From an uncultured Luteimonas sp. (GTDB taxonomy: Bacteria; Pseudomonadota; Gammaproteobacteria; Xanthomonadales; Xanthomonadaceae), in contig CALLKI010000105.1 in the NCBI GenBank assembly GCA_938008415.1, forward strand, positions 1-7,157: a stretch of 7,157 bases of DNA. Reading direction: 5' to 3'. Below, piece by piece: positions 1 to 6,679 of the stretch (positions are counted from its first letter, which is position 1; each line of letters starts with the position of its first letter). The notes under the pieces were generated by a model. It saw nothing but the letters and a program-made list of their open reading frames with translations, was not told where the DNA came from and did no database searches. A program made the translations under genes and the position numbers.

Positions 1-324
1 TGCGAGGTGCAGGTCTCCTACGCCATCGGCGTGGCCGAGCCGACCTCGATCTCGGTGACCACCTTCGGCACCGGCCGGATCCCGGACGCGCAGATCGAGA
101 AGCTGATCCGCAGGCACTTCGACCTGCGCCCGTACGGCATCATCAGGATGCTGGACCTGGTGCACCCGGTGTACCAGCCCACCGCGAGCTACGGCCACTT
201 CGGGCGCAAGCCGTACGAGCTGACCTACACCGACGGCGCAGGCAAGAAGCAGACCGCCACCGCCTTCTCCTGGGAGAAGACCGACAAGGCCGACGCGCTG
301 CGCGCCGACGCGAAGCTGAAGTGA
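1..324 (+). CDS. metK: S-adenosylmethionine synthetase, C-terminal part (5' end outside window)
   Basis: Makes S-adenosylmethionine from methionine and ATP in the cytoplasm, releasing phosphate and pyrophosphate. Only the last 107 codons are present, read in frame from base 1 to the TGA at 322-324; the start lies upstream of the window. The segment VSYAIGVAEPTS, the stretch FDLRPYGIIRMLDL and the ending YGHFGR...FSWEKTDKADALR are hallmarks of the MetK C-terminal domain. Compared with my recollection of E. coli MetK, there is an insertion of about 16 residues (starting KPYELTYTDGAGK) between the YGHFGR and WEKTDKA motifs. I believe this is normal for the Xanthomonas group, but that is from memory. 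The gene is convergent with the debranching-enzyme gene and shares the activated methyl cycle with ahcY at the other end of the window. Identity is very secure. Confidence 0.98.
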   Translation, partial: CEVQVSYAIGVAEPTSISVTTFGTGRIPDAQIEKLIRRHFDLRPYGIIRMLDLVHPVYQPTASYGHFGRKPYELTYTDGAGKKQTATAFSWEKTDKADALRADAKLK

Positions 325-330
325 CCTCCC

Positions 331-346
331 GGCCGCAGCGGCGGCC
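331..346. other. small GC hairpin after metK
   Basis: GGCCGC and GCGGCC are separated by a four-base AGCG loop, starting 7 bases after the metK stop. It could help end metK transcription or stabilise the 3' end of the mRNA. There is no T-tract, and six-base GC hairpins arise easily by chance in such GC-rich DNA, so support is weak. Confidence 0.25.
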
Positions 347-359
347 ACGGTATGGACAC

Positions 360-387
360 GACGGGCGGGCCGCGCGCGCGGCCCGTC
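360..387. terminator. candidate bidirectional terminator between convergent metK and debranching gene
   Basis: Bases 366-385 form a perfect 20-bp palindrome: CGGGC, then an alternating CG run, then GCCCG. An alternative outer pairing joins GACGGGC (360-366) to GCCCGTC (381-387). It lies in the middle of the 105-base gap between two convergent genes, where a shared terminator is expected. On the + strand it is followed by a mildly T-containing stretch (GATGTCTCCGTCT) and not a true T-tract; on the - strand no T-run follows. It may therefore be a weak or Rho-assisted terminator or simply an mRNA-stabilising structure. Confidence 0.4.
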
Positions 388-429
388 GATGTCTCCGTCT
401 CCCGTCGCGGCGGCAACCGGAAGGGCGGG

Positions 430-2547
430 TCAGTAACGCACGTTGACGCGCACGTCTTCCGGGCCGCCGGCGCGCGCCGCCATCACGCGTTCGCCCACAC
501 GCTCGAACATCAGGTCCACGCGCACGCCGCCCACGTCCAGTCGTTCCACGGACAGCCTGTCCACGCCCGGCGGCAGGTGCGGCTCCACGATCTCGATCTC
601 GCCACGGCAGGCATCGATCTCCACGCCAAGGCAGGCCTGCAGCAGCATGAACACCGAACCGGCCGACCAGGCCTGCGGCAGGCACGCCACCGGGTAGGCG
701 ATCGGCGGCTCGCCGGTGCTGCGCGGGAAGCCACAGAACAGCTCGGGCAGGTGCATGCCGAAGTGCGTTGCCGCCTCGAACACCTCGCCGAGCAGGCGTA
801 CGGCCTGTCGGCGCGCGCCATAGCGGGCCATGCCCGCCGCGCACAGCGCCACGTCATGCGGCCAGATCGAACCGTTGTGGTAGGACATCGGGTTGTAGCG
901 CGGCTGGTCGGCGGCGAGCGTGCGGATGCCCCAGCCTTCGTCGAACCGCGGCTGGCCGAGCTGCACGATCACTCGCCGGGCCCGCTCCGGCGCGGGCAGG
1001 CCGACGAACAGCAGGTGACCCGGGTTGGAAGCCAGCACCCGGCACATCCGCCCGGCGCCGTCGCGCGCCAGCGCGTAGAAGTCCAGCCCATCGTCCCAGA
1101 AGCGCGCCTCGACCGTGGCGCGCATCCGTCCGGCGCGTGCATCCCAGTGCGCGGCGGCTTCGAAGTCGCCACGCGCCCGCGCCAGCTCCGCCATCGCGCG
1201 GAAGGCCTCGAATGCGTAGCCCTGCACCTCGACCAGCGCGATCGGCCCTTCCGCAAGGGTGCCGTCCTCGTGGAACACCGAGTCGTCGCTGTCCTTCCAG
1301 CCCTGGTTGGAAAGCCCGCTGGCCTCGCCGCGCGCATAGGCCAGCAGCCCGTCCCGGTCGGCGTCGCAGCTGCGCTCGATCCATTCCGTGGCGCGCATCA
1401 GCGCGGGCCAGATCGTGTCGAGGAAGGCGCGGTCCCCGGTGCGCCGGAAGTGGCGGCCCGCGAGCATGACGAACAGCGGCGTGGAGTCCACGCCGCCGTA
1501 GTAGAGACCGAAGGGGACTTCGCCCAGCGCCGCCATCTCGCCCTTTCGGGTCTCGTGCAGGATCTTGCCCGGCGCCGAATCGCGGAAGGTCGAGGTCTCG
1601 TCCGCCTGGCGCTCGGCCAGGTAGGCCAGCACACCGCGCGCCAGGTCCGGGTCCAGCCACAGGGTCTGCAGCGCGGTGATGATCGCGTCGCGGCCGAACG
1701 GCGTGGAGAACCACGGGATGCCAGCGTACGGATAGCGTCCCGACGGCAGGTCGCTGGCCAGCAGCGCGATGTCGGTGCGCGAACGCTCGACCCAGGCGTC
1801 GAACAGCAGGCCGCCGCCACGCAGGCGCGCCCCGGAACGCCGGCGCGAGCGCAGCGCCCGGCGCGCCTGCACCATCGCGCGCCGGTGCCGGTCCGCGCCG
1901 GGGGTGGCGACGTCCGCGCCGATCTCCAGGTACAGCTCGAAGGTCTCGCGTGGCGCCAGCCGGCGCTCGAAGCGGGCCAGGTCCTCGCGCAGTTCCGCCG
2001 GCGCGACCGAGAACGCCACCACCGTGCGCCGCGACACGCCATCCAGGCCATCGTAGCGCAGGGTCACACGGTCGCCAGCCAGCTCTGCCTGCGGGTAGCT
2101 GCCGCGGCGCGCGCGCTCCATCCCGCGCACCTCGAACATGTCGCGGAAATCGGCGCCGAACTCGACCCGCAGCGGCAGCAGCACCGGAACGCGCGCGTAG
2201 TTGGTGCAGGCGATGCGCTCGTGGAGGCGCCCCTCCCACAGGAACCGCGAGCGCTCGATGTGGATCACGCCCTGCGCCGGCGCGCTGTCGCCCACCGGCG
2301 GCAGCGGCCGGTTGGTCATGTGCGCGCGGAACACCACCTTGTCCTCGGCGATGGCGGCACTGAGCAGGGCCGGCGTGGTTTCGTCCAGCGACAGCCGCAG
2401 GCGCGAGAGCACCCGCGTGCCGTCGTGGAACAGCCCATCGGTTTCGCTGCCACCGTGGATGTCGCCCAGCGCGTCGCAGACCAGGAAGCTGTCGCCGTCC
2501 TTGAGCGACCAGACCGCCTGGCAGCCGGCCGGAAGCGTGCGGGCCAT
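430..2547 (-). CDS. amylo-alpha-1,6-glucosidase / glycogen-debranching-type glycoside hydrolase
   Basis: Predicted 705-residue cytoplasmic enzyme (no signal peptide) of the bacterial debranching family with an N-terminal GDE-type beta domain (about residues 10-205) and a C-terminal (alpha/alpha)6-barrel (about 240-690). Diagnostic motifs: GIPWFSTPFGRD (276-287), YYGGVDSTP (from 349), NQGWKDSDD (414-422), NPMSYHNGSIWPHD (552-565) and LPELFCGFPR (E602). These acidic motifs line the active-site cleft in related (alpha/alpha)6 hydrolases; I cannot assign the catalytic pair with certainty. It is unlike GlgX, which is a GH13 TIM barrel. Start: ATG at 2547 is preceded by TGAGG five bases upstream; the alternative in-frame GTG at 2562 has no RBS and would overlap the preceding gene. 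It is translationally coupled to the GT4 gene, so it probably trims or remodels a glucan linked to that transferase. The true substrate is unknown. Confidence 0.93.
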   Translation of the reverse strand: MARTLPAGCQAVWSLKDGDSFLVCDALGDIHGGSETDGLFHDGTRVLSRLRLSLDETTPALLSAAIAEDKVVFRAHMTNRPLPPVGDSAPAQGVIHIERSRFLWEGRLHERIACTNYARVPVLLPLRVEFGADFRDMFEVRGMERARRGSYPQAELAGDRVTLRYDGLDGVSRRTVVAFSVAPAELREDLARFERRLAPRETFELYLEIGADVATPGADRHRRAMVQARRALRSRRRSGARLRGGGLLFDAWVERSRTDIALLASDLPSGRYPYAGIPWFSTPFGRDAIITALQTLWLDPDLARGVLAYLAERQADETSTFRDSAPGKILHETRKGEMAALGEVPFGLYYGGVDSTPLFVMLAGRHFRRTGDRAFLDTIWPALMRATEWIERSCDADRDGLLAYARGEASGLSNQGWKDSDDSVFHEDGTLAEGPIALVEVQGYAFEAFRAMAELARARGDFEAAAHWDARAGRMRATVEARFWDDGLDFYALARDGAGRMCRVLASNPGHLLFVGLPAPERARRVIVQLGQPRFDEGWGIRTLAADQPRYNPMSYHNGSIWPHDVALCAAGMARYGARRQAVRLLGEVFEAATHFGMHLPELFCGFPRSTGEPPIAYPVACLPQAWSAGSVFMLLQACLGVEIDACRGEIEIVEPHLPPGVDRLSVERLDVGGVRVDLMFERVGERVMAARAGGPEDVRVNVRY

Positions 2548-2552
2548 GCGCG

Positions 2553-2557
2553 CCTCA
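2553..2557 (-). promoter_or_regulatory. RBS of debranching gene, overlapping the GT4 stop codon
   Basis: On the - strand the sequence TGAGG combines the TGA stop of the glycosyltransferase with a GAGG Shine-Dalgarno, five bases before the ATG at 2547. Such overlap is typical of termination-reinitiation coupling. It decides the ATG at 2547 over the upstream GTG at 2562. Confidence 0.65.
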
Positions 2558-3625
2558 GGCACGGCGGGCGAGCACGACGTCGTTCGCCGGCTCGGAGGTC
2601 TTCACCAGGCGCCTGTACAGCTCGAGGTAGCTGCGCGCCATCACCGTGGCCGAGAAGCGCCGCTCGAACACGCGCCGGATCGTGGCACGGTCCAGTTCGC
2701 CCAGGCGGGAGACGGCATCGACCGCTTCCTCCTCGGAGCGCACGATGAAGCCGGTGACGCCATGCTCGATCACCTCTGGCACTGAACCGTTGTCCCAGGC
2801 GATCACCGGTGTGCCGCAGGCCATGGCCTCGATCATCACCAGACCGAACGGCTCGGGCCAGTCGATCGGGAACAGCAGCGCCGCGGCATTGCCGAGGAAG
2901 CCCGACTTGCGCGCCTCGTCGATCTCGCCGATGAACTCCACGCCACCGCCGGCGATCATGGGCCGGATTTGCTCGTTGTAGTAGGCGACGTCGGCGCCAT
3001 CCACCTTGGCTGCGATCTTCAGCGGCATGCCGGCGCGGCGCGCGATGTCGATGGCACGGTCGGGCCGCTTCTCTGGCGAGATCCGCCCAAGGAAGGCGAG
3101 GTAGTCGCCGCGCGGGGACGGCACCGGCGAAAGCAGCTTCTCCGGCAGGCCATGGTGCACGGTGCCGATCCAGTTGGCGAAGCGCAGCGGCGCGCGCTGC
3201 CGCTCGGAGATGGACACCAGAGGGTAGCGCGACCAGCGCCTGTAGGCCTCCGGCAGGCCATCCAGGTCCAGGCGTCCGTGCAGCGTGGTCACGGTGCGGC
3301 CGGCCATGTCCTCGAACATCGGGAGGTGCAGCAGGTCCACGTGGAAGTGGATCAGGTCGAACTCGGACGCGCGCCGGCGCACCTCGTGCAGCATGGCCAG
3401 GTGCGCGGCGATGTCGGACTTGAGCGGCCTGGGATCGAGGCGGATGGCCTGGTCGCGGCAGGGCACGAGCCGTGCCCGCGTGCGGCTGTCGCCGCTGGCG
3501 AACACGGTCACGTCATGGCCGAGCTCCACCTGGGCGTCCGCGAGATAGGCGACGATGCGCTCGGTGCCACCATACAGGCGCGGCGGCACCGCCTCGTACA
3601 GCGGGGCGACGTGTGCGATGCGCAT
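2555..3625 (-). CDS. GT4-family glycosyltransferase (GT-B fold)
   Basis: Predicted 356-residue cytoplasmic or membrane-associated retaining glycosyltransferase that would use a nucleotide-activated sugar. The N-terminal Rossmann domain begins MRIAHVAPLYEAVPP and carries the glycine loop YGGTER (18-23). The C-terminal donor-binding domain holds FLGRISPEKRPD with R181 and K186, the usual pair contacting donor phosphates. The classic EX7E motif is EPFGLVMIE (E258 and E266), followed by AMACGTPVIAW. Start: ATG at 3625 has GGGAGG nine bases upstream and begins exactly at the conserved Rossmann strand; an upstream in-frame ATG at 3745 would add 40 low-complexity residues and is unlikely. First clearly coding gene of a two-gene unit with the debranching enzyme, suggesting a shared glucan or glycoside pathway. 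GT4 members are very diverse (sucrose, trehalose, LPS, glycogen), so donor and acceptor cannot be named. It is not a typical GlgA. Confidence 0.94.
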   Translation of the reverse strand: MRIAHVAPLYEAVPPRLYGGTERIVAYLADAQVELGHDVTVFASGDSRTRARLVPCRDQAIRLDPRPLKSDIAAHLAMLHEVRRRASEFDLIHFHVDLLHLPMFEDMAGRTVTTLHGRLDLDGLPEAYRRWSRYPLVSISERQRAPLRFANWIGTVHHGLPEKLLSPVPSPRGDYLAFLGRISPEKRPDRAIDIARRAGMPLKIAAKVDGADVAYYNEQIRPMIAGGGVEFIGEIDEARKSGFLGNAAALLFPIDWPEPFGLVMIEAMACGTPVIAWDNGSVPEVIEHGVTGFIVRSEEEAVDAVSRLGELDRATIRRVFERRFSATVMARSYLELYRRLVKTSEPANDVVLARRA

Positions 3626-3634
3626 GGCGGCTGC

Positions 3635-3640
3635 CCTCCC
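3635..3640 (-). promoter_or_regulatory. RBS of GT4 gene
   Basis: GGGAGG on the - strand, nine bases before the ATG at 3625. It supports this start over the upstream in-frame ATG. The TGA of the small upstream ORF (3642-3644) sits immediately before it. Confidence 0.6.
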
Positions 3641-3641
3641 G

Positions 3642-3776
3642 TCACTGCCGGCGGATCCGGCCCGCGGAAACATGGGATTCCGCTGGCTGCCGGTCCTGCG
3701 CCAGGCTTGCGGGGTGCCGCGTGCGGACGGCCGGTCCGTGCGCACGACGGCGGAAGATCAACGACCTGTCGTTCAT
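3642..3776 (-). CDS. possible 44-residue small ORF / leader peptide upstream of GT4
   Basis: I do not recognise this protein. The ORF runs from ATG at 3776 to TGA at 3642-3644 and encodes 44 residues beginning MNDRSLIFRRRAHG and ending AGRIRRQ; it is rich in arginine with no hydrophobic segment or known motif. In its favour: a near-ideal Shine-Dalgarno, AGGAGAGG, four bases before the ATG, and a stop codon just ahead of the GT4 RBS, 16 bases before the GT4 ATG, as expected for a coupled leader. Against it: composition is what GC-rich non-coding DNA produces, there is no known homologue, and arginine-rich shadow ORFs are common here. In frame, the reading extends upstream to an ATG at 3977, but that part looks non-coding. 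It may instead be simply the 5' leader of the GT4 mRNA. Confidence 0.35.
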   Translation of the reverse strand: MNDRSLIFRRRAHGPAVRTRHPASLAQDRQPAESHVSAGRIRRQ

Positions 3777-3777
3777 C
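3756..3777. promoter_or_regulatory. 22-bp near-perfect inverted repeat (operator-like) at the small ORF start
   Basis: AACGAC (3760-3765) and GTCGTT (3768-3773) are perfect arms around a CT centre; beyond one C/C mismatch the symmetry continues with GAT (3756-3758) and ATC (3775-3777). The start codon of the 44-codon ORF lies within the outer arm. As DNA this looks like a homodimeric repressor site; as RNA it would form a hairpin just after the strong Shine-Dalgarno. Both readings would place it in control of the GT4/debranching operon. No regulator gene is visible in the window. Confidence 0.4.
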
Positions 3778-3780
3778 GTG

Positions 3781-3788
3781 CCTCTCCT
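3781..3788 (-). promoter_or_regulatory. strong Shine-Dalgarno before the 44-codon ORF
   Basis: AGGAGAGG on the - strand, with four bases between it and the ATG at 3776 (seven from the AGGAG part). This is the best anti-16S match I noticed in the window, although it lies 150 bases ahead of the first recognisable gene. It is the main reason to take the small ORF seriously. Confidence 0.45.
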
Positions 3789-3977
3789 CATGTTGCGGAA
3801 TGTCCGGCGGCGGGCCACGGCCGATCCCGGTCCACACGGGACTGCATCGCAACGGAAAGGGCACGGCCGGCCCGCCCGCGCGCAGCGCGGGAAAGACGAG
3901 GGAAGCATGTGCGCCGCGACCGGCCGTGGGCCGCCGCCACGAACGTAGCGGATGGGGGCCGGTGGCGCGTTTTTCAA

Positions 3978-4031
3978 GCCCCTCCCGGGCCGGAGGAGGC
4001 CGGGAGGGGCCCGGCGCGGGCCGCGCCGGGC
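3978..4031 (-). terminator. paired GC hairpins after the S9 peptidase gene
   Basis: Two strong inverted repeats follow the peptidase stop (4042-4044). The first reached by transcription has 11-base arms at 4009-4019 and 4021-4031 with a one-base centre. The second has 11-base arms at 3978-3988 and 4000-4010 with an 11-base loop. Their arms overlap at 4009-4010, so both cannot be fully paired at once. On the - strand the second is followed by TTGAAAAACG, not a T-run, so this is not a canonical intrinsic terminator. Position and stability still argue for a role in 3'-end formation or mRNA protection. Confidence 0.45.
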
Positions 4032-4041
4032 GCCCCGTGGA

Positions 4042-6552
4042 TCATTCGCCGGCCCTGGTCCCGGCCTGCGGGCGCGCGACGTACTTCTGCAGCCAGTCGT
4101 CGGTCTCGGCCAGCATGTGCAGGATCGACTCGCGGGCGCGGTAGCCGTGCGACTCGCGCGGGAGCATCACCAGCCGCGCGGTACCGCCCAGCCCCTTGAT
4201 CGCGGCGAACATGCGTTCGCTCTGCATCGGGAAGGTGCCGGAGTTGTTGTCCTCCTCGCCGTGGATCAGCAGCAGCGGGTCCCTGATCCGGTCGGCGTAG
4301 TTGAACGGCGACATCTCCTGGTAGACCTTCTGCGCCTGCCAGTAGTTGCGTTCCTCGGACTGGAAGCCGAACGGCGTGAGCGTGCGGTTGTAGGCGCCAC
4401 TGCGCGCGATGCCGGCCTTGAACAGGCGCGTGTGCGCGAGCAGGTTCGCGGTCATGAACGCGCCGTAGGAATGGCCGCCGATCGCCACCCGCTCCGGGTC
4501 GCCCACGCCGCGGCGCGCCAGCTCGTCGATCGCCGCCCTGGCGCTGGCGACGAGCTGGGGGATGTAGGTGTCGTTGGGCTCGGCGTCGCCCTCGCCGACG
4601 ATCGGCATGGACGGGTCGTCCAGCACCGCGAAACCGCGCGCCAGAAACGGCAGCGGCCCCCAGTAGCTGACGCGGTTGAAGCGGTACGGCGAATCGGTGA
4701 CCTGGCTGGCGGCCTCGGCGGATTTGAACTCCTGCGGATAGGCCCACATCAGCACCGGCAGGGGGCCATCGCGCTCCGCATCGTAGCCGGCCGGCAGGTA
4801 CAGGGTGCCGGTCAGCTCGACGCCGTCGGCGCGGCGGTAACGGATCTGCTCCTTGGTGATGTCGCGCAGCTGCGGCGTCGGGTGCGGGAACGCGGTGAGC
4901 GCGCGCAGCGGTTCGGCCGCGTTCGCGTCGCGGACGTGGAAGTTCGGCGGTTCCTTCGGCGACTCGCGCGTGATCAGCAGGCGGGTGCCGGTGTCGTCGA
5001 GCAGCGCCTGCGGCCGCTCGTAGTACGGCGCCTGCGAATGGAACAGGCGCTCGCTGCGGCCGGTGGCCAGGTCGTAACGGTCCACGAACGGGCGGTCGCC
5101 TTCCGGCGAGGCGCCCTCGCCGACCAGGAACAGGCTGCCGCCGTCGGGCGTGGTCAGGAGCCGCGCCCGCCCGTTGGCATCCACGTACATCACCGGCGAG
5201 CCCGGATCGTTGTAACGGTCCTCGTAGGAACGGTCGAACATCAGCGCCGGCGCCTGTTCCGGATGGTCCGGGAAGAGTCGCCAGGTGCGCACGCGCCGAG
5301 TTTTCCACCAGAACTCGTTGAGCACCGCGAGGTCGCCGCGGCCCCAGTCGATGCCGGCGAAGCGCATGCCCAGTTCCGCCAGCTTCACCGGCCGCGCGTC
5401 GAACGGCGCGGCGTGCATGAACACCACGTCGCGGACTTCCGCATCGCGCGCGGGGTCGCCGCCATCCCGGGCTTCCGCCCAGACCAGCGTGGCCGGCGCA
5501 TCGTCGCGCCAGTGCACCTGCCGGGGCCCGGTGGGTACCGCGTCATTGCCGGTCGGCAGTCCCTCGACCAGCGGCAGGCGCGCGACCGTGTGCACGGGCG
5601 CGCCGGTGTGCGCGTCGAGCACCTCGACCACGCGCGGGAAGCGCGAGACCGGCACCAGGTACGAGAACGGCCGCTGCACCTGCACGGCCAGCACGTAGCG
5701 CCCGTCGGGCGACGGCGATGCGCCGAGGTACAGCGCGGGCGCGCCGAGCGGCGTCACCCTGCCCCGCAGGTCCACCCGGGCCAGCTGCGACAGCAGGTAG
5801 TGCTCCAGCGTCTGCGCGTCCGCCTCGTTGCGCAGCAGGTCCTGGTAGGTGCGCACGCCGCGCACGCCGCCGCCGGCTTCGGTGTGCTGGATCGCAGGAC
5901 CGGTGGGCACGGCGTCTTCCGGCGGCAACGGCCGCGCCTGCGGGGTGCGCAGGCGCACCAGCAGACCGCTGCTGTCCGGCATCCAGGCGTAGCCGCCGCC
6001 GGCCACGGTGTTCAGCCCGGCGACCAGCCGGCGCGCCCTGCCCGCGGCCACGTCCACCAGCCACAGCTCGTTGGCGCCGGACGCGCGGTCGAGCCGCTGG
6101 AACGCGAGCCAGCGCTGGTCGGGCGACCATGCGATCCCGGCCAGCCCCAGGGGCTGTGGCAGTCCCTCGATACGGCGCTCCCCGCCGGTGGCGATGTCCA
6201 TCAGCCACAGGTCGCTGCCAAGCGAGAACAGGCTGGCGGCATGCAGCCGCGGGTGGAACCGCAGGCCTGCCAGCTTCAGTTCCGGCTGCGAGACCACGTC
6301 GATGCCCGGCAGTCCCGGCATCTGCACCATCGCCGCAAGGTCGCGCCGGGGACCCAGATACAGCGCCGGCGCACGCGGGGCGTCCACGATCGCCTGCAGT
6401 TCCGGCACCGGCACGCGGTAACCCGCGGTTTCGGGCGCGGTCTGGGCCGGCAGCGCAGCCGGCAGCAGCAGCGCAACGGCGAAGGCGACCAGGGCACGGA
6501 CCCGGCGCGCGCGGCGGGACCGGACGGGACGGGATGCGGACAGGAGCTGCAT
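4042..6552 (-). CDS. exported S9-family serine peptidase, glutamyl endopeptidase (S9D/CGEP)-like
   Basis: 836-residue serine peptidase of the prolyl oligopeptidase clan. Residues 1-36 form a signal peptide: a basic RRARRVR stretch, the hydrophobic core ALVAFAVALLL, and a likely cut after ALPA (A36/Q37), so it acts in the periplasm or outside. A beta-propeller (about 40-560) restricts access to an alpha/beta-hydrolase domain (about 565-825). The triad is Ser695 in GGHSYGAF, Asp768 in HGEEDNN and His802 in ESHGY. GGHSYGAFMTANLLAH, IARSGAYNRTLTPFGFQ and the W-x-E-x-x-DGGD region match plant chloroplast glutamyl endopeptidase as I remember it, so cleavage after Glu is likely; this specificity is inferred, and the usual annotation would be prolyl oligopeptidase family protein. 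Start: ATG at 6552 has AAGGGG nine bases upstream and gives a proper signal peptide. Transcribed alone, divergently from ahcY. A weak -10-like TATGAC lies on the - strand at 6588-6583. Confidence 0.95.
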   Translation of the reverse strand: MQLLSASRPVRSRRARRVRALVAFAVALLLPAALPAQTAPETAGYRVPVPELQAIVDAPRAPALYLGPRRDLAAMVQMPGLPGIDVVSQPELKLAGLRFHPRLHAASLFSLGSDLWLMDIATGGERRIEGLPQPLGLAGIAWSPDQRWLAFQRLDRASGANELWLVDVAAGRARRLVAGLNTVAGGGYAWMPDSSGLLVRLRTPQARPLPPEDAVPTGPAIQHTEAGGGVRGVRTYQDLLRNEADAQTLEHYLLSQLARVDLRGRVTPLGAPALYLGASPSPDGRYVLAVQVQRPFSYLVPVSRFPRVVEVLDAHTGAPVHTVARLPLVEGLPTGNDAVPTGPRQVHWRDDAPATLVWAEARDGGDPARDAEVRDVVFMHAAPFDARPVKLAELGMRFAGIDWGRGDLAVLNEFWWKTRRVRTWRLFPDHPEQAPALMFDRSYEDRYNDPGSPVMYVDANGRARLLTTPDGGSLFLVGEGASPEGDRPFVDRYDLATGRSERLFHSQAPYYERPQALLDDTGTRLLITRESPKEPPNFHVRDANAAEPLRALTAFPHPTPQLRDITKEQIRYRRADGVELTGTLYLPAGYDAERDGPLPVLMWAYPQEFKSAEAASQVTDSPYRFNRVSYWGPLPFLARGFAVLDDPSMPIVGEGDAEPNDTYIPQLVASARAAIDELARRGVGDPERVAIGGHSYGAFMTANLLAHTRLFKAGIARSGAYNRTLTPFGFQSEERNYWQAQKVYQEMSPFNYADRIRDPLLLIHGEEDNNSGTFPMQSERMFAAIKGLGGTARLVMLPRESHGYRARESILHMLAETDDWLQKYVARPQAGTRAGE

Positions 6553-6561
6553 GCGGAAATT

Positions 6562-6567
6562 CCCCTT
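6562..6567 (-). promoter_or_regulatory. RBS of S9 peptidase
   Basis: AAGGGG on the - strand, nine bases before the ATG at 6552. It supports that start, which also gives a well-formed signal peptide. Confidence 0.55.
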
Positions 6568-6611
6568 GCGAAACAGCGTCCTGTCATACCACAGGGCCGG
6601 ATGCGACGCCC

Positions 6612-6628
6612 CTGACCTTGGTCAGACC
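6612..6628. promoter_or_regulatory. overlapping inverted repeats in the divergent S9/ahcY region (operator-like)
   Basis: CTGACC (6612-6617) and GGTCAG (6620-6625) form a perfect 14-bp inverted repeat with a TT centre. The right arm also forms GGTC-A-GACC (6620-6628), giving three alternating GACC/GGTC half-sites. It lies about 52 bases upstream of the ahcY -10 box and about 60 bases upstream of the S9 start codon, a suitable position for a regulator of either gene. The TGGTCAGACC core resembles GntR/FadR-type sites, but no regulator is present, so none is assigned. Confidence 0.35.
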
Positions 6629-6679
6629 GGCGGCTGCGTGTGCCCGCCCGCGATTCACATGCCTGGCGGAACCGGCCGA

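Larger units (their letters stand above)
3626..4041. other. 416-base intergenic region between S9 peptidase and GT4 genes
   Basis: Both flanking genes are on the - strand, so this region must end the peptidase transcript and probably start the GT4/debranching transcript. It contains the paired hairpins (3978-4031), the operator-like repeat (3756-3777) and the 44-codon ORF with its RBS. A TTGAAA on the - strand (3977 down to 3972) could be a -35 element, but I find no convincing -10 at 16-18 bases. Between about 3790 and 3960 I see nothing else that I can support. Confidence 0.6.

Noticed and set aside
2548..2562. GTG at 2562 as the start of the debranching gene
   Set aside because: It has no Shine-Dalgarno and overlaps the GT4 stop, whereas the ATG at 2547 has TGAGG at proper spacing. 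The five extra residues would not alter the identity.
352..2748. Very long + strand open frame (798 codons) opposite the debranching and GT4 genes
   Set aside because: The translation is low-complexity (rich in R, A, H, Q, V) with no domain, while the - strand encodes clear enzyme motifs over the same bases. GC-rich codon bias removes stop codons from the antisense frame.
3626..3745. 40-residue N-terminal extension of the GT4 protein from ATG at 3745
   Set aside because: The extension is arginine/glycine/proline-rich with no family match; the Rossmann strand begins at MRIAHVAP and the ATG at 3625 has a good RBS.
3972..3977. TTGAAA (- strand) as the -35 of the GT4 operon promoter
   Set aside because: No acceptable -10 at 16-18 bases; the only AT-containing hexamer, TACGTT, is 24 bases away.
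3952..6615. Very long + strand open frame (887 codons) opposite the S9 peptidase
   Set aside because: Same antisense effect. It matches the whole peptidase gene in extent and has no recognisable motif.
6619..6628. FadR operator
   Set aside because: TGGTCAGACC matches the core of the gammaproteobacterial FadR site, but the outer bases do not follow the consensus, and ahcY and the peptidase are not fatty-acid genes. Kept only as an unassigned operator-like repeat.
6654..6659. TTCACA as the ahcY -35 box
   Set aside because: Spacing to TATAAT is 20 bases, beyond the usual 16-18.
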